Under the pieces are notes generated by a model. The model did no database searches. It worked only from the letters and a program-made list of their open reading frames with translations, and was not told where the DNA came from. A DNA stretch of 64,000 nt from Nocardia takedensis NBRC 100417. GTDB taxonomy: Bacteria > Actinomycetota > Actinomycetes > Mycobacteriales > Mycobacteriaceae. Numbering within the stretch: position 1 is the first letter of the stretch; every line of letters begins with the position of its first letter. Position numbers and translations under genes: made by a program. Shown in pieces: positions 28,969 through 38,226 of the stretch. The stretch covers positions 18,818-82,817 of the forward strand of contig NZ_BAGG01000057.1 in NCBI RefSeq assembly GCF_000308695.1, written 5' to 3'.

Positions 28969-29391
28969 ATGACAGGTCAGCGCGCCAACCGAACATCGCG
29001 TCCCCGCCGCGGCGCGGCCGTCGCCTGCTGTACGGCGAGCTTCGCGGTCGCCGCCCTGCTGTACCCCGCGCCCGTCGCCGCCACGGCCACCAGGATTGGC
29101 ATCTACCCCGACATCAACTACGGGCCGCTCACCAACTACGGCACCGGATGCGCCTACACCGTCGAAGCGCGGCTCACCTCCGCCGTCGGCCCCGTCTCCT
29201 TCTACGACAACGGCGTCCTGTTCACCACCGTCCCGCCCACCGGCGGCGTCGCCATCGTCGCTTGGAGCCCCGCCTACCGCGGCCCGCACACCCTCGCCGC
29301 GAGCCAGTCCCCCGAGGACGGCACCCTCGCCACGGTCACCGTCGAAGTCGGCGTCGGCCTGCCCATCGGCACCTCCTGCCTGGTCCTCTGA
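28969..29391 (+). CDS. Small exported protein, Ig-like fold possible
   Basis: A 140-aa protein whose ATG at 28969 has AGGG just upstream (a GTG at 28954 is the alternative, with no clear ribosome site). The N-terminus is a signal peptide: Arg-rich start, hydrophobic AAVACCTASFAVAALLY, likely cleavage near PVAA-TATR. The mature ~100 residues are beta-rich: CAYTVEARLTSAVGPVSFYDNG, then VPPTGGVAIVAWSP, AYRGPHTLAA and VTVEVGVGLPIGTSC. This resembles a single bacterial Ig-like repeat with two cysteines that could form a disulfide. No enzyme motif was seen, and the function is unknown. Confidence 0.72.
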   Translation: MTGQRANRTSRPRRGAAVACCTASFAVAALLYPAPVAATATRIGIYPDINYGPLTNYGTGCAYTVEARLTSAVGPVSFYDNGVLFTTVPPTGGVAIVAWSPAYRGPHTLAASQSPEDGTLATVTVEVGVGLPIGTSCLVL

Positions 29392-29407
29392 ACGCTGGCC
29401 CGCGCGG

Positions 29408-30550
29408 TCAGGCTGGTGGCGGGGTGATGGCGCGGGGGAGGAGTTCGAAGACGAATTCGGAGTCGCCGATGCGCACGACCACGCCGTGGGACAGGGCCAT
29501 GCTGTCGATGACGCGGTGGCCGTCGACGAAGACGCCGTTGGAGGACAGCAGGTCCTTGATGACGTAGGCCAGGCCGGTGTCCACGACCACCGCGTGGTGG
29601 CGGCTGACGCGGCCGTCCTCGATGGTGATGTCGTTGTCGCGCAGGCGGCCGATCCGGGTGAAGCGGCCGCGCACCGGGTAGCGGTGGCCGTTCTCGTCGC
29701 GCAGCGCGGCGAGCAGATCGCCCGCGTGCTGGTCGACGATGGTGGTCATCCTGGTCGCCGACGCCGCGCCCGCGACATCGGCGGTCAACGGTTCCTGACG
29801 CAGGATGCGGGCCTCGAGGTCGCGGATCGGCGGACCGGGATCGATACCGAGTTCGTCGGCGAGCGTGGTGCGCAACCGCCGGACCGCGTCCAAGGCGTCG
29901 GACTGGCGGCCGTCGACGTAGAGGGCGGTGATCAACTGCTGCCACAACGGTTCCCGCAGCGGATGCTCGGTCACCAGGTGCGACAGTTCCGAGACCACCG
30001 CGGCGGCCCGACCCTGGGCGATATCCGCCTCCGCGCGGGCCTCCACGACGGTCATGCGGTCGTCGTCCAGGACCGTCGCGTAGGCGTCGGCGAAGGCCAG
30101 TCCGCGCAGATCCGCGAGCACCGGACCGCGCCACTGGTCCAACGCGAGGGTCAGCAATTCGCTCGCCACCCGGAACCGGCCCGCCGCCAACGCCCGCATC
30201 CCGGCCTCCTTGCCGCCGGCGAAGCGCCGCACGTCACTGCCGTTCTCCGCCACCGTCACCCGGTAGCCCGCCCCGACCTGGGCGAGTACCCCGCGCGCGT
30301 CCAGACCGGCCTCGCGCAGCGGCTTGCGCAGATTGGACACGATGGTGTGCAGGCTGACCCGCACGTCCGGCGGCGGGTTGTCCTCCCACACCGCCTGCGC
30401 CAACGATTCGACCGACACGGGCCGATCGGCGTTGATCACCAAGCAGGCCAGCACCGCCCGCTGTTTCGGACCGCCCAGCGGTTGCGCCGAACCGTCCACG
30501 GTCAGTTCCACCGGCCCGAGCACCCCGAACCGCGCCCGCTCCTCAGCCAT
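29408..30550 (-). CDS. embR: EmbR-like SARP regulator with FHA domain
   Basis: A 380-aa protein with the EmbR layout: an OmpR-type winged-helix DNA-binding domain (res. ~1-95, GPKQRAVLACLVI), a bacterial transcriptional activation domain of TPR helices (~100-245) and a C-terminal FHA domain (~285-375, IGRLRDNDITI, VSRHHAVV, SSNGVFVDG). In mycobacteria EmbR activates the embCAB arabinosyltransferases after phosphorylation by PknH, with the FHA domain reading phosphothreonine. No emb genes or pknH are adjacent; other Ser/Thr kinases of this window could feed it. ATG at 30550 is supported by the immediate start of the DNA-binding domain; length is close to M. tuberculosis EmbR (388). Confidence 0.85.
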   Translation of the reverse strand: MAEERARFGVLGPVELTVDGSAQPLGGPKQRAVLACLVINADRPVSVESLAQAVWEDNPPPDVRVSLHTIVSNLRKPLREAGLDARGVLAQVGAGYRVTVAENGSDVRRFAGGKEAGMRALAAGRFRVASELLTLALDQWRGPVLADLRGLAFADAYATVLDDDRMTVVEARAEADIAQGRAAAVVSELSHLVTEHPLREPLWQQLITALYVDGRQSDALDAVRRLRTTLADELGIDPGPPIRDLEARILRQEPLTADVAGAASATRMTTIVDQHAGDLLAALRDENGHRYPVRGRFTRIGRLRDNDITIEDGRVSRHHAVVVDTGLAYVIKDLLSSNGVFVDGHRVIDSMALSHGVVVRIGDSEFVFELLPRAITPPPA

Positions 30551-30741
30551 GCGGGACCACCGCGCCCGGCCGGTACCGGATCGGTGCGCGCTGCCGAATT
30601 CCAGCCATGCCGAACTCCTCACGACGCGGTCCGCATGTCGCCCCCGACGCCCCGAACCCGGCGGACCCGCGGCGCATCGATCGTATACGGGCCGCCGCCC
30701 GGACGCGTCGCGGTCGCCGCCCCCGACCGCGACGCGCGGGC

Positions 30742-33507
30742 TCACACGCCGATCGTCACCGGCAGCAGGGCGGCGAGCGCGTCGGCGGCGGCGGGCCGTG
30801 CCTCGACCAGTGCGGCGACCGCACCGCCCGGGACCGCGGAGGGTTCGCGCCGGCCGCCCTCGAGGCCGAGCAGCGCGGCGTAGGCGTCGGCGCCGACCGG
30901 ATGGGCGGCCAGCAGGTCGGCCACCGGACCGCCCGGGGTCGCGGCCGCGGCGGGCGGTGCGCCCGCGGGCGCGGTGCGCTCCCAGGGCGGGACGAACGCT
31001 GCCATGCCCGCCAGGTCGGACGGGAAGGTACGCCCGGCTTCGCGGACCAGCGACGGGATCAGCTCGCCCGCCTGCCCCCGCAACGTGGTGATCAAGGTGG
31101 GCAGCCACGGCAGCAGCACCGGGTCGGGCAGTCGCGCGAACGCCTTCGACAGCAGTTCGACCACGAAGCTCTTGATCACCGGCACCGGGTCGATGGCCTG
31201 TACGAACCCGCTCAGATACTGCGGGAAGGCGGGGACCACCAGCGGATTGGCGAGCATCTCGTCACAGCGCAGCCGCAATTCGCCGAGCGTGAGCAGACCC
31301 AACTGCATGCGGGTGGCCCACAGCAGCGCCACTTTCGCGGGGGCCTCCGGATGGGATTGGCGCACCGCGAGTTCCAGTTGGGTGTGGTCGCAGCCCAGCG
31401 ACAGCGCCAGGTTCTCCATGCCGAACAGGAACCCGAGCATCGCCGCGACCGGCCGCACCCCGGTCTGCTCGTCGGTGAACGCGGTGGGCAGCAGGGTGCA
31501 GTAGTGCGCGTACCCGGCGGTGACGAACCGGCCGCACCACGAAGGCAACCCGGCCTCGGTGGAGCGGAAGTAGTTCAGCAGCGACCGTATCCGCCGCAGC
31601 ACCTCGGGTGCGCCGTCCACCGTGCGCTCGGCGGCCAGCAATTCGACCGCGCGGGCGCCCAGTTCGTCGGCCAGACGCGCCGAGCCCAGGTAGACCAGCG
31701 CGTCCTGCACGCCCGCCAATGCCGTCGCGGCGGTGGCGTCCGGTTCGTTGACCGAGGCGCGCAGGCGCTGCTCGAGCACCTGTTCGACGGTGACGCCCTC
31801 GTATCCCAGTTGCACCAGGTCGCGCTGGTACTTGCCGAGCGCGACGTCCCAGCTCTCCTGGATGGACCGTTCCCCCAGACCGCGCGAGCCCATCACCGGC
31901 CGCACCGCGCCCGCGGGCAGCAGCCTGCGCAACATCCACAGCAGATCCGAGCCCGGCCGCAACGCGGGGTCGGCGTCCAGGTCGAGCAGGCAGCGTTTGA
32001 CGGTGCGCCCGCTCGGATCGATGCCCAGCGGGGCGAGTCGGTCGTAGACGTCCTGGGCCAGCGGCGGCAGCGCCGCGTAGCCGACCCGGCCCACCCGGTC
32101 GCCGCCGAGCAGGATCTCGCACAGCCGCCGCACGTCGCGCCGCCCCGGCACGTGATCCTTCTCGATGCAGGTGACCGCCGCGTCCTGGAAGTCGTAGGGC
32201 GTCGGGCGAGCCCGGTTGCGCATGCCCGCCAACAGGATCGAGGTCTCGTAGACGGCGATGGCGTCAGCGGTGCCGGCCAGGTAGCCGTTGCGCCGCGCCA
32301 AGCGCACGATGTCGACCGACCAGTCCAGCAGTTCGGCCTCGTCCACCGCGTCGAGCCGCGGCGGACTCGACAGGAACCCGGTGAGCTGATCGGCGACCGT
32401 CGGCGTCGGGGCGGCCACGGCCTTCGTCGGCTTCGCGGTCGGCTTCTTCGCCGACAGCGCGAACGGCTTGACCCGCCCGCGCCGCAGCCCCTTGGTCCAG
32501 GTGGCCGCCGCGATCGAGACCGACCCCGCCGCCAGACCGAACTGTTCCTCGATCGCCGAATGACTCGACGGGATCAAGCCGTACTGCCATTTCGTGGCCG
32601 AGCGCGGGCCGATCTCGAACGGAGCCCGCGAATCCAGGCCGAACTGCTCGACCCGGCCGGCCGCGTGACTCGCGCCGCAGATGTAGAGGCAGGTCGCCGG
32701 ATCGGCCCCGGAGGCGGCCAGGTGTTCGCGCATCCGGGTCCACATGTAGCGCTCCCGGTCCTCGTCCACGGTGAGGTCGGTGCGCCGCAGTCTGCGGAAC
32801 AGACTGCCGATCAACACCATGACCTGCCGGTAGGTGTCGTAGTCGGCGCCGGCGAGCGGCTGTTCGACGTACTGGTCCCACCACTCCGACCAGTGCCGCA
32901 CCTTGCCGTGGTGCAGCAGATGCTCCTCGAGTTCGGCGAAATGCGGTCGCAGATCACCGATCTCCAGCCCGATCGCGTCACCGTGCAGGGCGTCCTCGGC
33001 CGGGGCGTCGGCGTCCTGCTCGGCCGCGTCGCGCGCCTCGCGCGGCGACCACTGGAACACGTGATCGGTGCTGCGGTCGACCAGCACCAACTCCACCCCC
33101 GGCGTGCTCAACGCGTAGGAGATGGCCTGGTATTCGGCCGACGCCTCGGTGATCGGCGCGATCACCGACAGCGGCGCCCACGCCGCCGGAAAGCCGTCCG
33201 GCTCACCGGCCCACGCCTGCAACGCGACCGGGAGCGTGCAGTTGCGCAACTCCTCCAGGATCGGGCGCATGTCCTCGCACAGTTCCAGATAGAGCACCTT
33301 CGGCTGCTTCTCGTGCAACCTGCGCACCATCGCCAGCCCCGAGGCGGGGGAGTGGTGACAGACCGGGAAGATCTCCAGGCGTTCGTTCAAGGCCCGATCG
33401 ACGTCGTCGACGATGCCGGTGAGGATCTCACCGAGCACGCCCGGCCCGGCCGCGAACCGCTGCGCGGCCGTGCTCAACTGCTCGCGCAGCGGGGCGAAGG
33501 CGGTCAC
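30742..33507 (-). CDS. DUF5682-family protein with TraB/EreA-like motif
   Basis: A 921-aa cytoplasmic protein, last gene of a five-gene operon. Start is GTG at 33507, overlapping the MoxR stop (GTGA). Near the N-terminus, FPVCHHSPASG (His51-His52) is followed 20 residues later by VLYLELCED (Glu75). This H-x-S then L-E-L arrangement resembles the TraB/EreA/ChaN superfamily of possible hydrolases and is inferred by eye. The remaining ~750 residues are helical, with no recognised motif apart from the low-complexity AKKPTAKPTKAVAAPTP linker around res. 345. Inference: the effector or substrate-handling subunit that the MoxR/VWA pair remodels. There is no signal peptide. Confidence 0.75.
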   Translation of the reverse strand: MTAFAPLREQLSTAAQRFAAGPGVLGEILTGIVDDVDRALNERLEIFPVCHHSPASGLAMVRRLHEKQPKVLYLELCEDMRPILEELRNCTLPVALQAWAGEPDGFPAAWAPLSVIAPITEASAEYQAISYALSTPGVELVLVDRSTDHVFQWSPREARDAAEQDADAPAEDALHGDAIGLEIGDLRPHFAELEEHLLHHGKVRHWSEWWDQYVEQPLAGADYDTYRQVMVLIGSLFRRLRRTDLTVDEDRERYMWTRMREHLAASGADPATCLYICGASHAAGRVEQFGLDSRAPFEIGPRSATKWQYGLIPSSHSAIEEQFGLAAGSVSIAAATWTKGLRRGRVKPFALSAKKPTAKPTKAVAAPTPTVADQLTGFLSSPPRLDAVDEAELLDWSVDIVRLARRNGYLAGTADAIAVYETSILLAGMRNRARPTPYDFQDAAVTCIEKDHVPGRRDVRRLCEILLGGDRVGRVGYAALPPLAQDVYDRLAPLGIDPSGRTVKRCLLDLDADPALRPGSDLLWMLRRLLPAGAVRPVMGSRGLGERSIQESWDVALGKYQRDLVQLGYEGVTVEQVLEQRLRASVNEPDATAATALAGVQDALVYLGSARLADELGARAVELLAAERTVDGAPEVLRRIRSLLNYFRSTEAGLPSWCGRFVTAGYAHYCTLLPTAFTDEQTGVRPVAAMLGFLFGMENLALSLGCDHTQLELAVRQSHPEAPAKVALLWATRMQLGLLTLGELRLRCDEMLANPLVVPAFPQYLSGFVQAIDPVPVIKSFVVELLSKAFARLPDPVLLPWLPTLITTLRGQAGELIPSLVREAGRTFPSDLAGMAAFVPPWERTAPAGAPPAAAATPGGPVADLLAAHPVGADAYAALLGLEGGRREPSAVPGGAVAALVEARPAAADALAALLPVTIGV

Positions 33508-34619
33508 GAAAGCCTCGCCAGGGCATCGCGGCCGCCCTCGAGGAACGGCTCCCACTCCCCGCCCGCCTGCTTGCTGCGCGGCTCGACCACCCCGTGCCAG
33601 AACTTGTTCAGGATCGCCAGATCCTCCGGCGCGCGCCGCGCCAGCGACCCCACCAGCGAACCGGCCAGCGTCTCCGCGCGCAGCGTGGCGTCGCCGAAGA
33701 ACCGCGAATGCAGGATCGCGTCCTCGAGCACGCCGATCTGCTCGGCCGTGGACAGCGCCGATTCCAGCTTCTCGTCGTCGCTGCCCGCGGCGGCCGCCGC
33801 CGAACGCAGATCGGCGAAGCTCTCCAGCAGGATGTCGAGCAGCGTCGGCGGCAGTTCCAGATCGATCCGGTGCCTGCGCAGCAGTTCGGTGGTGCGGAAG
33901 CGCACGATCTCGGCCTCGCTGCGCTTGTTGGTGACGACCGGGATGCGCACGAAGTTGAAACGGCGCTTCAACGCCGAGGACAGATCGTTGACGCCGCGGT
34001 CACGGCTGTTGGCGGTGGCGATGATCGAGAAGCCCGGTTTCGCGAACACCACGTTGTCGGCGTCGAGTTCGGGGATCGAGACGTACTTCTCGGACAGGAT
34101 GGAGATCAGCGCGTCCTGCACGTCGCTGGTCGAGCGGGTCAACTCCTCGAACCGGCCGATGACGCCCTGTTCCATCGCGGTCATGATCGGGGAGGGGATC
34201 ATCGACTCGCGCGACTGTCCCTTGGCGATGACCATCGAGATGTTCCACGAGTACTTGATGTGGTCCTCGGTGGTGCCCGCGGTGCCCTGCACCACCAGGG
34301 TGGAGTTGCGCGAGATCGCCGCCGAGAGCAGTTCGGCCAACCAACTCTTGCCGGTGCCGGGATCGCCGATCAGCAGCAGGCCGCGGTCCGAGGCCAGCGT
34401 GACGATCGCGCGTTCGACGAAACTGCGGTCGCCGAACCACTTCTGGTCGACGGTGCGATCCAGGCCGTCGGCGCGTTCGGACCCGAGGATGAACAGGCGC
34501 ACCATCTTCGGGCTCAGCCGCCACGCGAACGGCTTGGGGCCGTCGTCGATGGATTCCAGCCAGTCCAGTTCCTCGGCGTATTTGGTTTCGGCGGGGGCGC
34601 GCAGCGTGGTTTCGGTCAT
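33504..34619 (-). CDS. MoxR-type AAA+ ATPase
   Basis: A 371-aa AAA+ protein. Walker A is GDPGTGKS, the MoxR-like sensor region has GRFEELTR, IIATANSRDRG is sensor 1 and SALKRRFNF holds the arginine finger. MoxR ATPases act as chaperones that mature or load a partner together with a VWA protein. The VWA gene lies directly upstream (12-nt gap) and the DUF5682 gene overlaps downstream, so the three form one unit. AGGAG precedes the ATG. Confidence 0.86.
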   Translation of the reverse strand: MTETTLRAPAETKYAEELDWLESIDDGPKPFAWRLSPKMVRLFILGSERADGLDRTVDQKWFGDRSFVERAIVTLASDRGLLLIGDPGTGKSWLAELLSAAISRNSTLVVQGTAGTTEDHIKYSWNISMVIAKGQSRESMIPSPIMTAMEQGVIGRFEELTRSTSDVQDALISILSEKYVSIPELDADNVVFAKPGFSIIATANSRDRGVNDLSSALKRRFNFVRIPVVTNKRSEAEIVRFRTTELLRRHRIDLELPPTLLDILLESFADLRSAAAAAGSDDEKLESALSTAEQIGVLEDAILHSRFFGDATLRAETLAGSLVGSLARRAPEDLAILNKFWHGVVEPRSKQAGGEWEPFLEGGRDALARLS

Positions 34620-34631
34620 GATCGGCGTCTC

Positions 34632-36233
34632 CTAGTCGAGGAAGTTCTTGAGTTCGTGGACGAGTTTCTGGATGCGGCCCGACAGCACGGGAGTGCCCAT
34701 GGTCTTGAACCGTTCGCGGAACCAGGGGTTGACGCTCTGATGGCCGGAACTGTTCACCGAGCCGACGGGAATGAACTTCACCCCGTTGCGGTGCAATGCC
34801 TGCATGCTCTCGAACAGGGGTTGGCACTCCCATTCGTAGAAGTCCGAGATCCACACGACCACGGTGTTGTTCGGGTCGGTGACCTTCGGCTGGGTCAGCG
34901 CCATGGCCACCCGGCCGTTGGTGCCGCCGCCGAGTTGGGTGCGCAGCAGCACCTCGAACGGGTCGTGCACCCACGGGGTCAGGTCGAGGGCGTCGGTGTC
35001 GTAGGCGACCAGGTGCACGTCGACCTTCGGCAGCCCGGCGAAGATCGAGGCCAGGATGGTGCAGTTGACCATCGCGTCGACCATCGACCCGGACTGGTCG
35101 ACCACCACGATCATCTTCGCGGGCACCGTGCGGGTGGCGGTCTGCCGGTAGAACAACCGGTCCACGTAGAGGCGTTCGTCCTCGGGATTCCAGTTGGTCA
35201 GGTTCTTCCAGATCGTGCGGTCCACGTCCAGATTGCGCAGGATGCGCTTGGGCGGCACCGAACGGTCGATCGTGCCCGCGCTCGCCTGGCGCACCTGGGT
35301 GCGCAGCACCTCGGCCACCTGGTCGACGAACCGGCGGATCAGCGCCTTGGCGTTGGCCAGCGCCACACCGGACAGATTCGACTTGTCGCGCAGCAACTGT
35401 TCGATCAGCGACATGCTCGGGGTGAGCGCGCTCGCCAAGCGCGGATCGGCCAGCACCTCGCGCAACCGCATCCGCGCGACCAACTCGCCCTCGAGATCGG
35501 CCAGCGCGGCGCGCAGGTCGTCGTCACCGAGCAGACCGCGCATCCGGGCGGCGTCACTCTGCCAGTTCGCCAACTGGGTCGCGCTGACGTCGCCCGATCC
35601 GGTCGCGAACACGTTGAGCAGCAGCTTCGTGAACAGCGCCGCGTTGCGGACCTCCTCCGCGCCTACGCCCGCGTCGAAATCGGCCGCGCCTACGCCCGCG
35701 TCGAAATCGGCCGCGCCGAGGCCCGCGTCGAAATGGGCCGCGTCGGGATCGGCCGTGTCGGGATCGGCCGTGTCGGGATCGCCCGTGTCGGGATCGGCCG
35801 CGTCGGGATCGGCCGCGTCGAAAACGGCTGCGTCGGAGTCGGACTCGGCCGTGAGCGCCGTGTGGGGCCCGGCCAGGTCGCCCGTTGCGGCCGGATCGGA
35901 GTCGCCGGGATCGGAGTCGCATGGGTCGGACTCGGGCTCAGCGGGATCGAGCGCGGACGCGCCGCCGGGAGCCGACGCCCGCTCGGCGGCCGCTTCCAGA
36001 CCGGCGCGCAGCGCACCGAGTTCGTCCTCGAGGTCCGGGAAACGCTGGACGACGGTGTCGACCGAGACGCTCGGATCGAGCAGGGCCGCGGGCAGTCCGA
36101 GATCCTCGACGACGGCCATGCTGCCGGATTCGAGGGCGGCCTGCGGTTCGTTGTCGAAGACGCGGGCCAGCAGCCGCCAGTACAGGATCTGCCGACGCGT
36201 CTCGTGCGCGTCGGGTTCGTGGGCAGTGGTCAT
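34632..36233 (-). CDS. VWA-domain protein, partner of the MoxR ATPase
   Basis: A 533-aa protein. The C-terminal VWA domain (res. ~370-530) has a complete MIDAS DxSxS motif in VVDQSGSMVD (Asp379) and WISDFYEWE. The middle (~200-365) is helical. Residues ~95-200 form a very acidic linker with repeated PD-x-AD units encoded by 15-bp tandem repeats. The ATG overlaps the stop of the DUF5691 gene (ATGA, 36230-36233). In MoxR/VWA pairs the metal-binding VWA domain presents the substrate to the AAA+ ring; that role is assumed here from gene order. Confidence 0.85.
   Translation of the reverse strand: MTTAHEPDAHETRRQILYWRLLARVFDNEPQAALESGSMAVVEDLGLPAALLDPSVSVDTVVQRFPDLEDELGALRAGLEAAAERASAPGGASALDPAEPESDPCDSDPGDSDPAATGDLAGPHTALTAESDSDAAVFDAADPDAADPDTGDPDTADPDTADPDAAHFDAGLGAADFDAGVGAADFDAGVGAEEVRNAALFTKLLLNVFATGSGDVSATQLANWQSDAARMRGLLGDDDLRAALADLEGELVARMRLREVLADPRLASALTPSMSLIEQLLRDKSNLSGVALANAKALIRRFVDQVAEVLRTQVRQASAGTIDRSVPPKRILRNLDVDRTIWKNLTNWNPEDERLYVDRLFYRQTATRTVPAKMIVVVDQSGSMVDAMVNCTILASIFAGLPKVDVHLVAYDTDALDLTPWVHDPFEVLLRTQLGGGTNGRVAMALTQPKVTDPNNTVVVWISDFYEWECQPLFESMQALHRNGVKFIPVGSVNSSGHQSVNPWFRERFKTMGTPVLSGRIQKLVHELKNFLD
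35660..35832. repeat. Short tandem repeats encoding an Asp-rich linker
   Basis: Two near-identical 27-bp units (GADFDAGVG-type) at about 35660-35715 and five to six 15-bp units (PDTAD/PDAAD-type) at about 35738-35832. On the coding strand the units read GAPPy-rich codons with Asp at nearly every second position. Confidence 0.8.
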
Positions 36234-37603
36234 TTCCGCAGCAGCCGTCCCGCTCGTTCGCGCAGCACGGCCACCGAATCCCCGGATTTGGCCAGTGCTT
36301 TGGCGATCTTGGCGTCGGTGGGCCCGTGCGCCCAGTCGCCGGTGTGCGCGGCGAGCGTCTTGTTCTTGACCGTGTACCGTACCGCCAGCGGACGCACCGA
36401 CCAGCCCGCCGCGCCCCAGTGCGCGAGGCCGAGCATGGCCGTGGACTTGCCGATCAGGTCGGGGGTGAGCGGACCGCAGCCGGGCAGCAGATCCACCTCG
36501 ACGCGCACCGCGTGGCCGTCCAGCTCGAGCGCGCCGTCGCCGACGCGATAGCCTTCCAGCAGAACGGGTTCGGCGAGCAGGACCGGGTCGCGGTCCAGCG
36601 GTGCGGCGGCGGGCGCGAGCGCGTCGGGCAGGCGGACCCGGGCGACGGTGAACGGGTCGGCCTGCTCGCCGACCTCGGCGGATTCGTCGCCCCACAGCAG
36701 GTCGCCCGCCGCGGTGAGCGGCAGATCGGTGACGGTCAGGACCCGGTGCTCGGCCAGCGCGCGCAACAGGCGGGGGTGCTCGCCGAACAGATTCCAGATC
36801 GCCGGGCCGACGATGGTGTCGACCTTGGCCGCCCCGACGGTGACCCGCACCCGGCGGGTCGTCTCGCCGGATTCGAGCAGCGCGTGCGCCTGCACCTGGA
36901 CCGCCGTGCCGTGCTCGTGCACGTCGACGCCCAGGACGAACAGCCGACCGGACACCGTCTCGGGCTCCGCGGCTTCCTCGCCGCGCCAGGTCAGCAGCAG
37001 CGCCCTGGTCCACAGGTCGGCCCAGCGGCGCGCGGGCGCCGCGGGCATCGCGGCGATCGGGACACAGGCGTGCAGTTCGGCGGCGAACCCGTCGACCAGC
37101 GCCGCGAGCCTGCGCGATCCCGGTTCGGCCCACAGCGATTCGATGATCCGATCGGCCGCGGCCACCAGGTCGTGATCGACCCCGTGCCACCCGGTGATGG
37201 CGATCTCCTGGAGCCAGGCGCGGCATCCCGCCATCGGATTGCTCGTCGCGGGCGCGGGGGCCGCGCCCGCCCATTCCGCCCGACCGCGACCCAGCGTGTC
37301 GTCGAACCTGTCGAGCAGGGCGTCGTGGACCGCGCCCAGAACAGCGGCGCGCGCCCCGGCCAGTGCGCTCAACTCCTCGGGACCGATCGACCCCGCGCCG
37401 AGCTTGGCCACGGCTGCCGCCGCGGCGGGGCCGAGTGGCGACCCGGCCACCGCGCCCGCCAGCGCCGAGAGCGCGGCCAGGCCCGGTTCGCCGGCGCGGG
37501 CGAACCCGTCGACCAGCGCGGCGTCGAATCCCGCGATCAGATCCAGCGCCGCGGGGACGGCCTCCGGTGTCTCGGCCAGTGCGGCCAGATGTGTGGGAAG
37601 CAT
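36230..37603 (-). CDS. DUF5691-family protein
   Basis: A 457-aa protein, second gene of the SWIM-DUF5691-VWA-MoxR-DUF5682 operon. ATG at 37603 overlaps the SWIM stop by 1 nt (TGATG), and its own stop overlaps the VWA start, so coupling is tight on both sides. The first ~130 residues are Ala-rich helices. Conserved-looking blocks follow: PIAAMPAAPARRWADLWTRA, then FVLGVDVHEH, IWNLFGEHPRLLRAL and, near the end, KNKTLAAHTGDWAHGPTDAK. No catalytic motif or membrane segment is visible. The biochemical role is unknown; the constant neighbours suggest a structural or adaptor subunit. Confidence 0.78.
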   Translation of the reverse strand: MLPTHLAALAETPEAVPAALDLIAGFDAALVDGFARAGEPGLAALSALAGAVAGSPLGPAAAAAVAKLGAGSIGPEELSALAGARAAVLGAVHDALLDRFDDTLGRGRAEWAGAAPAPATSNPMAGCRAWLQEIAITGWHGVDHDLVAAADRIIESLWAEPGSRRLAALVDGFAAELHACVPIAAMPAAPARRWADLWTRALLLTWRGEEAAEPETVSGRLFVLGVDVHEHGTAVQVQAHALLESGETTRRVRVTVGAAKVDTIVGPAIWNLFGEHPRLLRALAEHRVLTVTDLPLTAAGDLLWGDESAEVGEQADPFTVARVRLPDALAPAAAPLDRDPVLLAEPVLLEGYRVGDGALELDGHAVRVEVDLLPGCGPLTPDLIGKSTAMLGLAHWGAAGWSVRPLAVRYTVKNKTLAAHTGDWAHGPTDAKIAKALAKSGDSVAVLRERAGRLLRK

Positions 37604-38097
37604 CAGCGCCGCACCCCCGCGGCCGGGAACCACCGTAGTTCGGGGACCGGGGCGACCGCGCCCGGGAGCTCCAGGTAGGTCAGATGCCGCAGGAAGCGGC
37701 TGAACACCTCGGGCGCGGTGGCGGGGGCCTTCGTGCCGTGCAGCATGTAGTGCAGATGCCCGTGCTCGGGGATCTCCACGTTCAGGAAACGCGCGATCCG
37801 CTCGATCCCGTATTGCACCGCCGCCTCGTCGAGCAACGCCTCGAGATGTTTGCACGGGAACGCGTCGCGCAGACCGCCGCACGGGCGATTGTTGTTGGTG
37901 CTGCAACTGAGTCCGTGATCGGGCGTCGAAATCGACGAGACATATACCCGAGCGATATCCGATCCGCTCGAGACCACACCCTGCAACCGGCCGTCGGCCA
38001 TTTCGACGAACGGTACTTTCGCGAGTTTGCGCGGCGCGACCTCGGGCAGTACGCGCACCACCGACGCCCGCTCCCATTCATTCCCCACGGAGTTCAT
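37603..38097 (-). CDS. SWIM zinc-finger protein
   Basis: A 164-aa protein, first gene of the operon. LSCSTNNNRPCGGLRDAFPCKHLEALL contains the SWIM-type metal site (C-x-C-like pair, then C-x-H), predicted to bind zinc and contact DNA or protein. The N-terminal half has VRVLPEVAPRKLAKVPFVE, and the C-terminus is unrecognised. ATG at 38097 has a strong GGGAAGGGAG site. SWIM proteins are regular companions of MoxR/VWA/DUF5691/DUF5682 genes; here it is the promoter-proximal gene and may link the machine to nucleic acid. Confidence 0.8.
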   Translation of the reverse strand: MNSVGNEWERASVVRVLPEVAPRKLAKVPFVEMADGRLQGVVSSGSDIARVYVSSISTPDHGLSCSTNNNRPCGGLRDAFPCKHLEALLDEAAVQYGIERIARFLNVEIPEHGHLHYMLHGTKAPATAPEVFSRFLRHLTYLELPGAVAPVPELRWFPAAGVRR

Positions 38098-38226
38098 CGG
38101 CTCCCTTCCCGTTCCTCATCACGACGATCAACCTACGCGGGCCCACCGACAAGTCCGGTCCGCCCCTGCCGCAGCTCACCGAGGCTGTGCGGCCTTGCCG
38201 GACAGCGTCTTTCGGAGACCCGGCAC

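Noticed and set aside
30551..31108. N-terminal extension of the EmbR-like protein
   Set aside because: It would overlap the DUF5682 gene end in another frame and is Arg/Gly-rich without domains; the DNA-binding domain begins right after the ATG at 30550.
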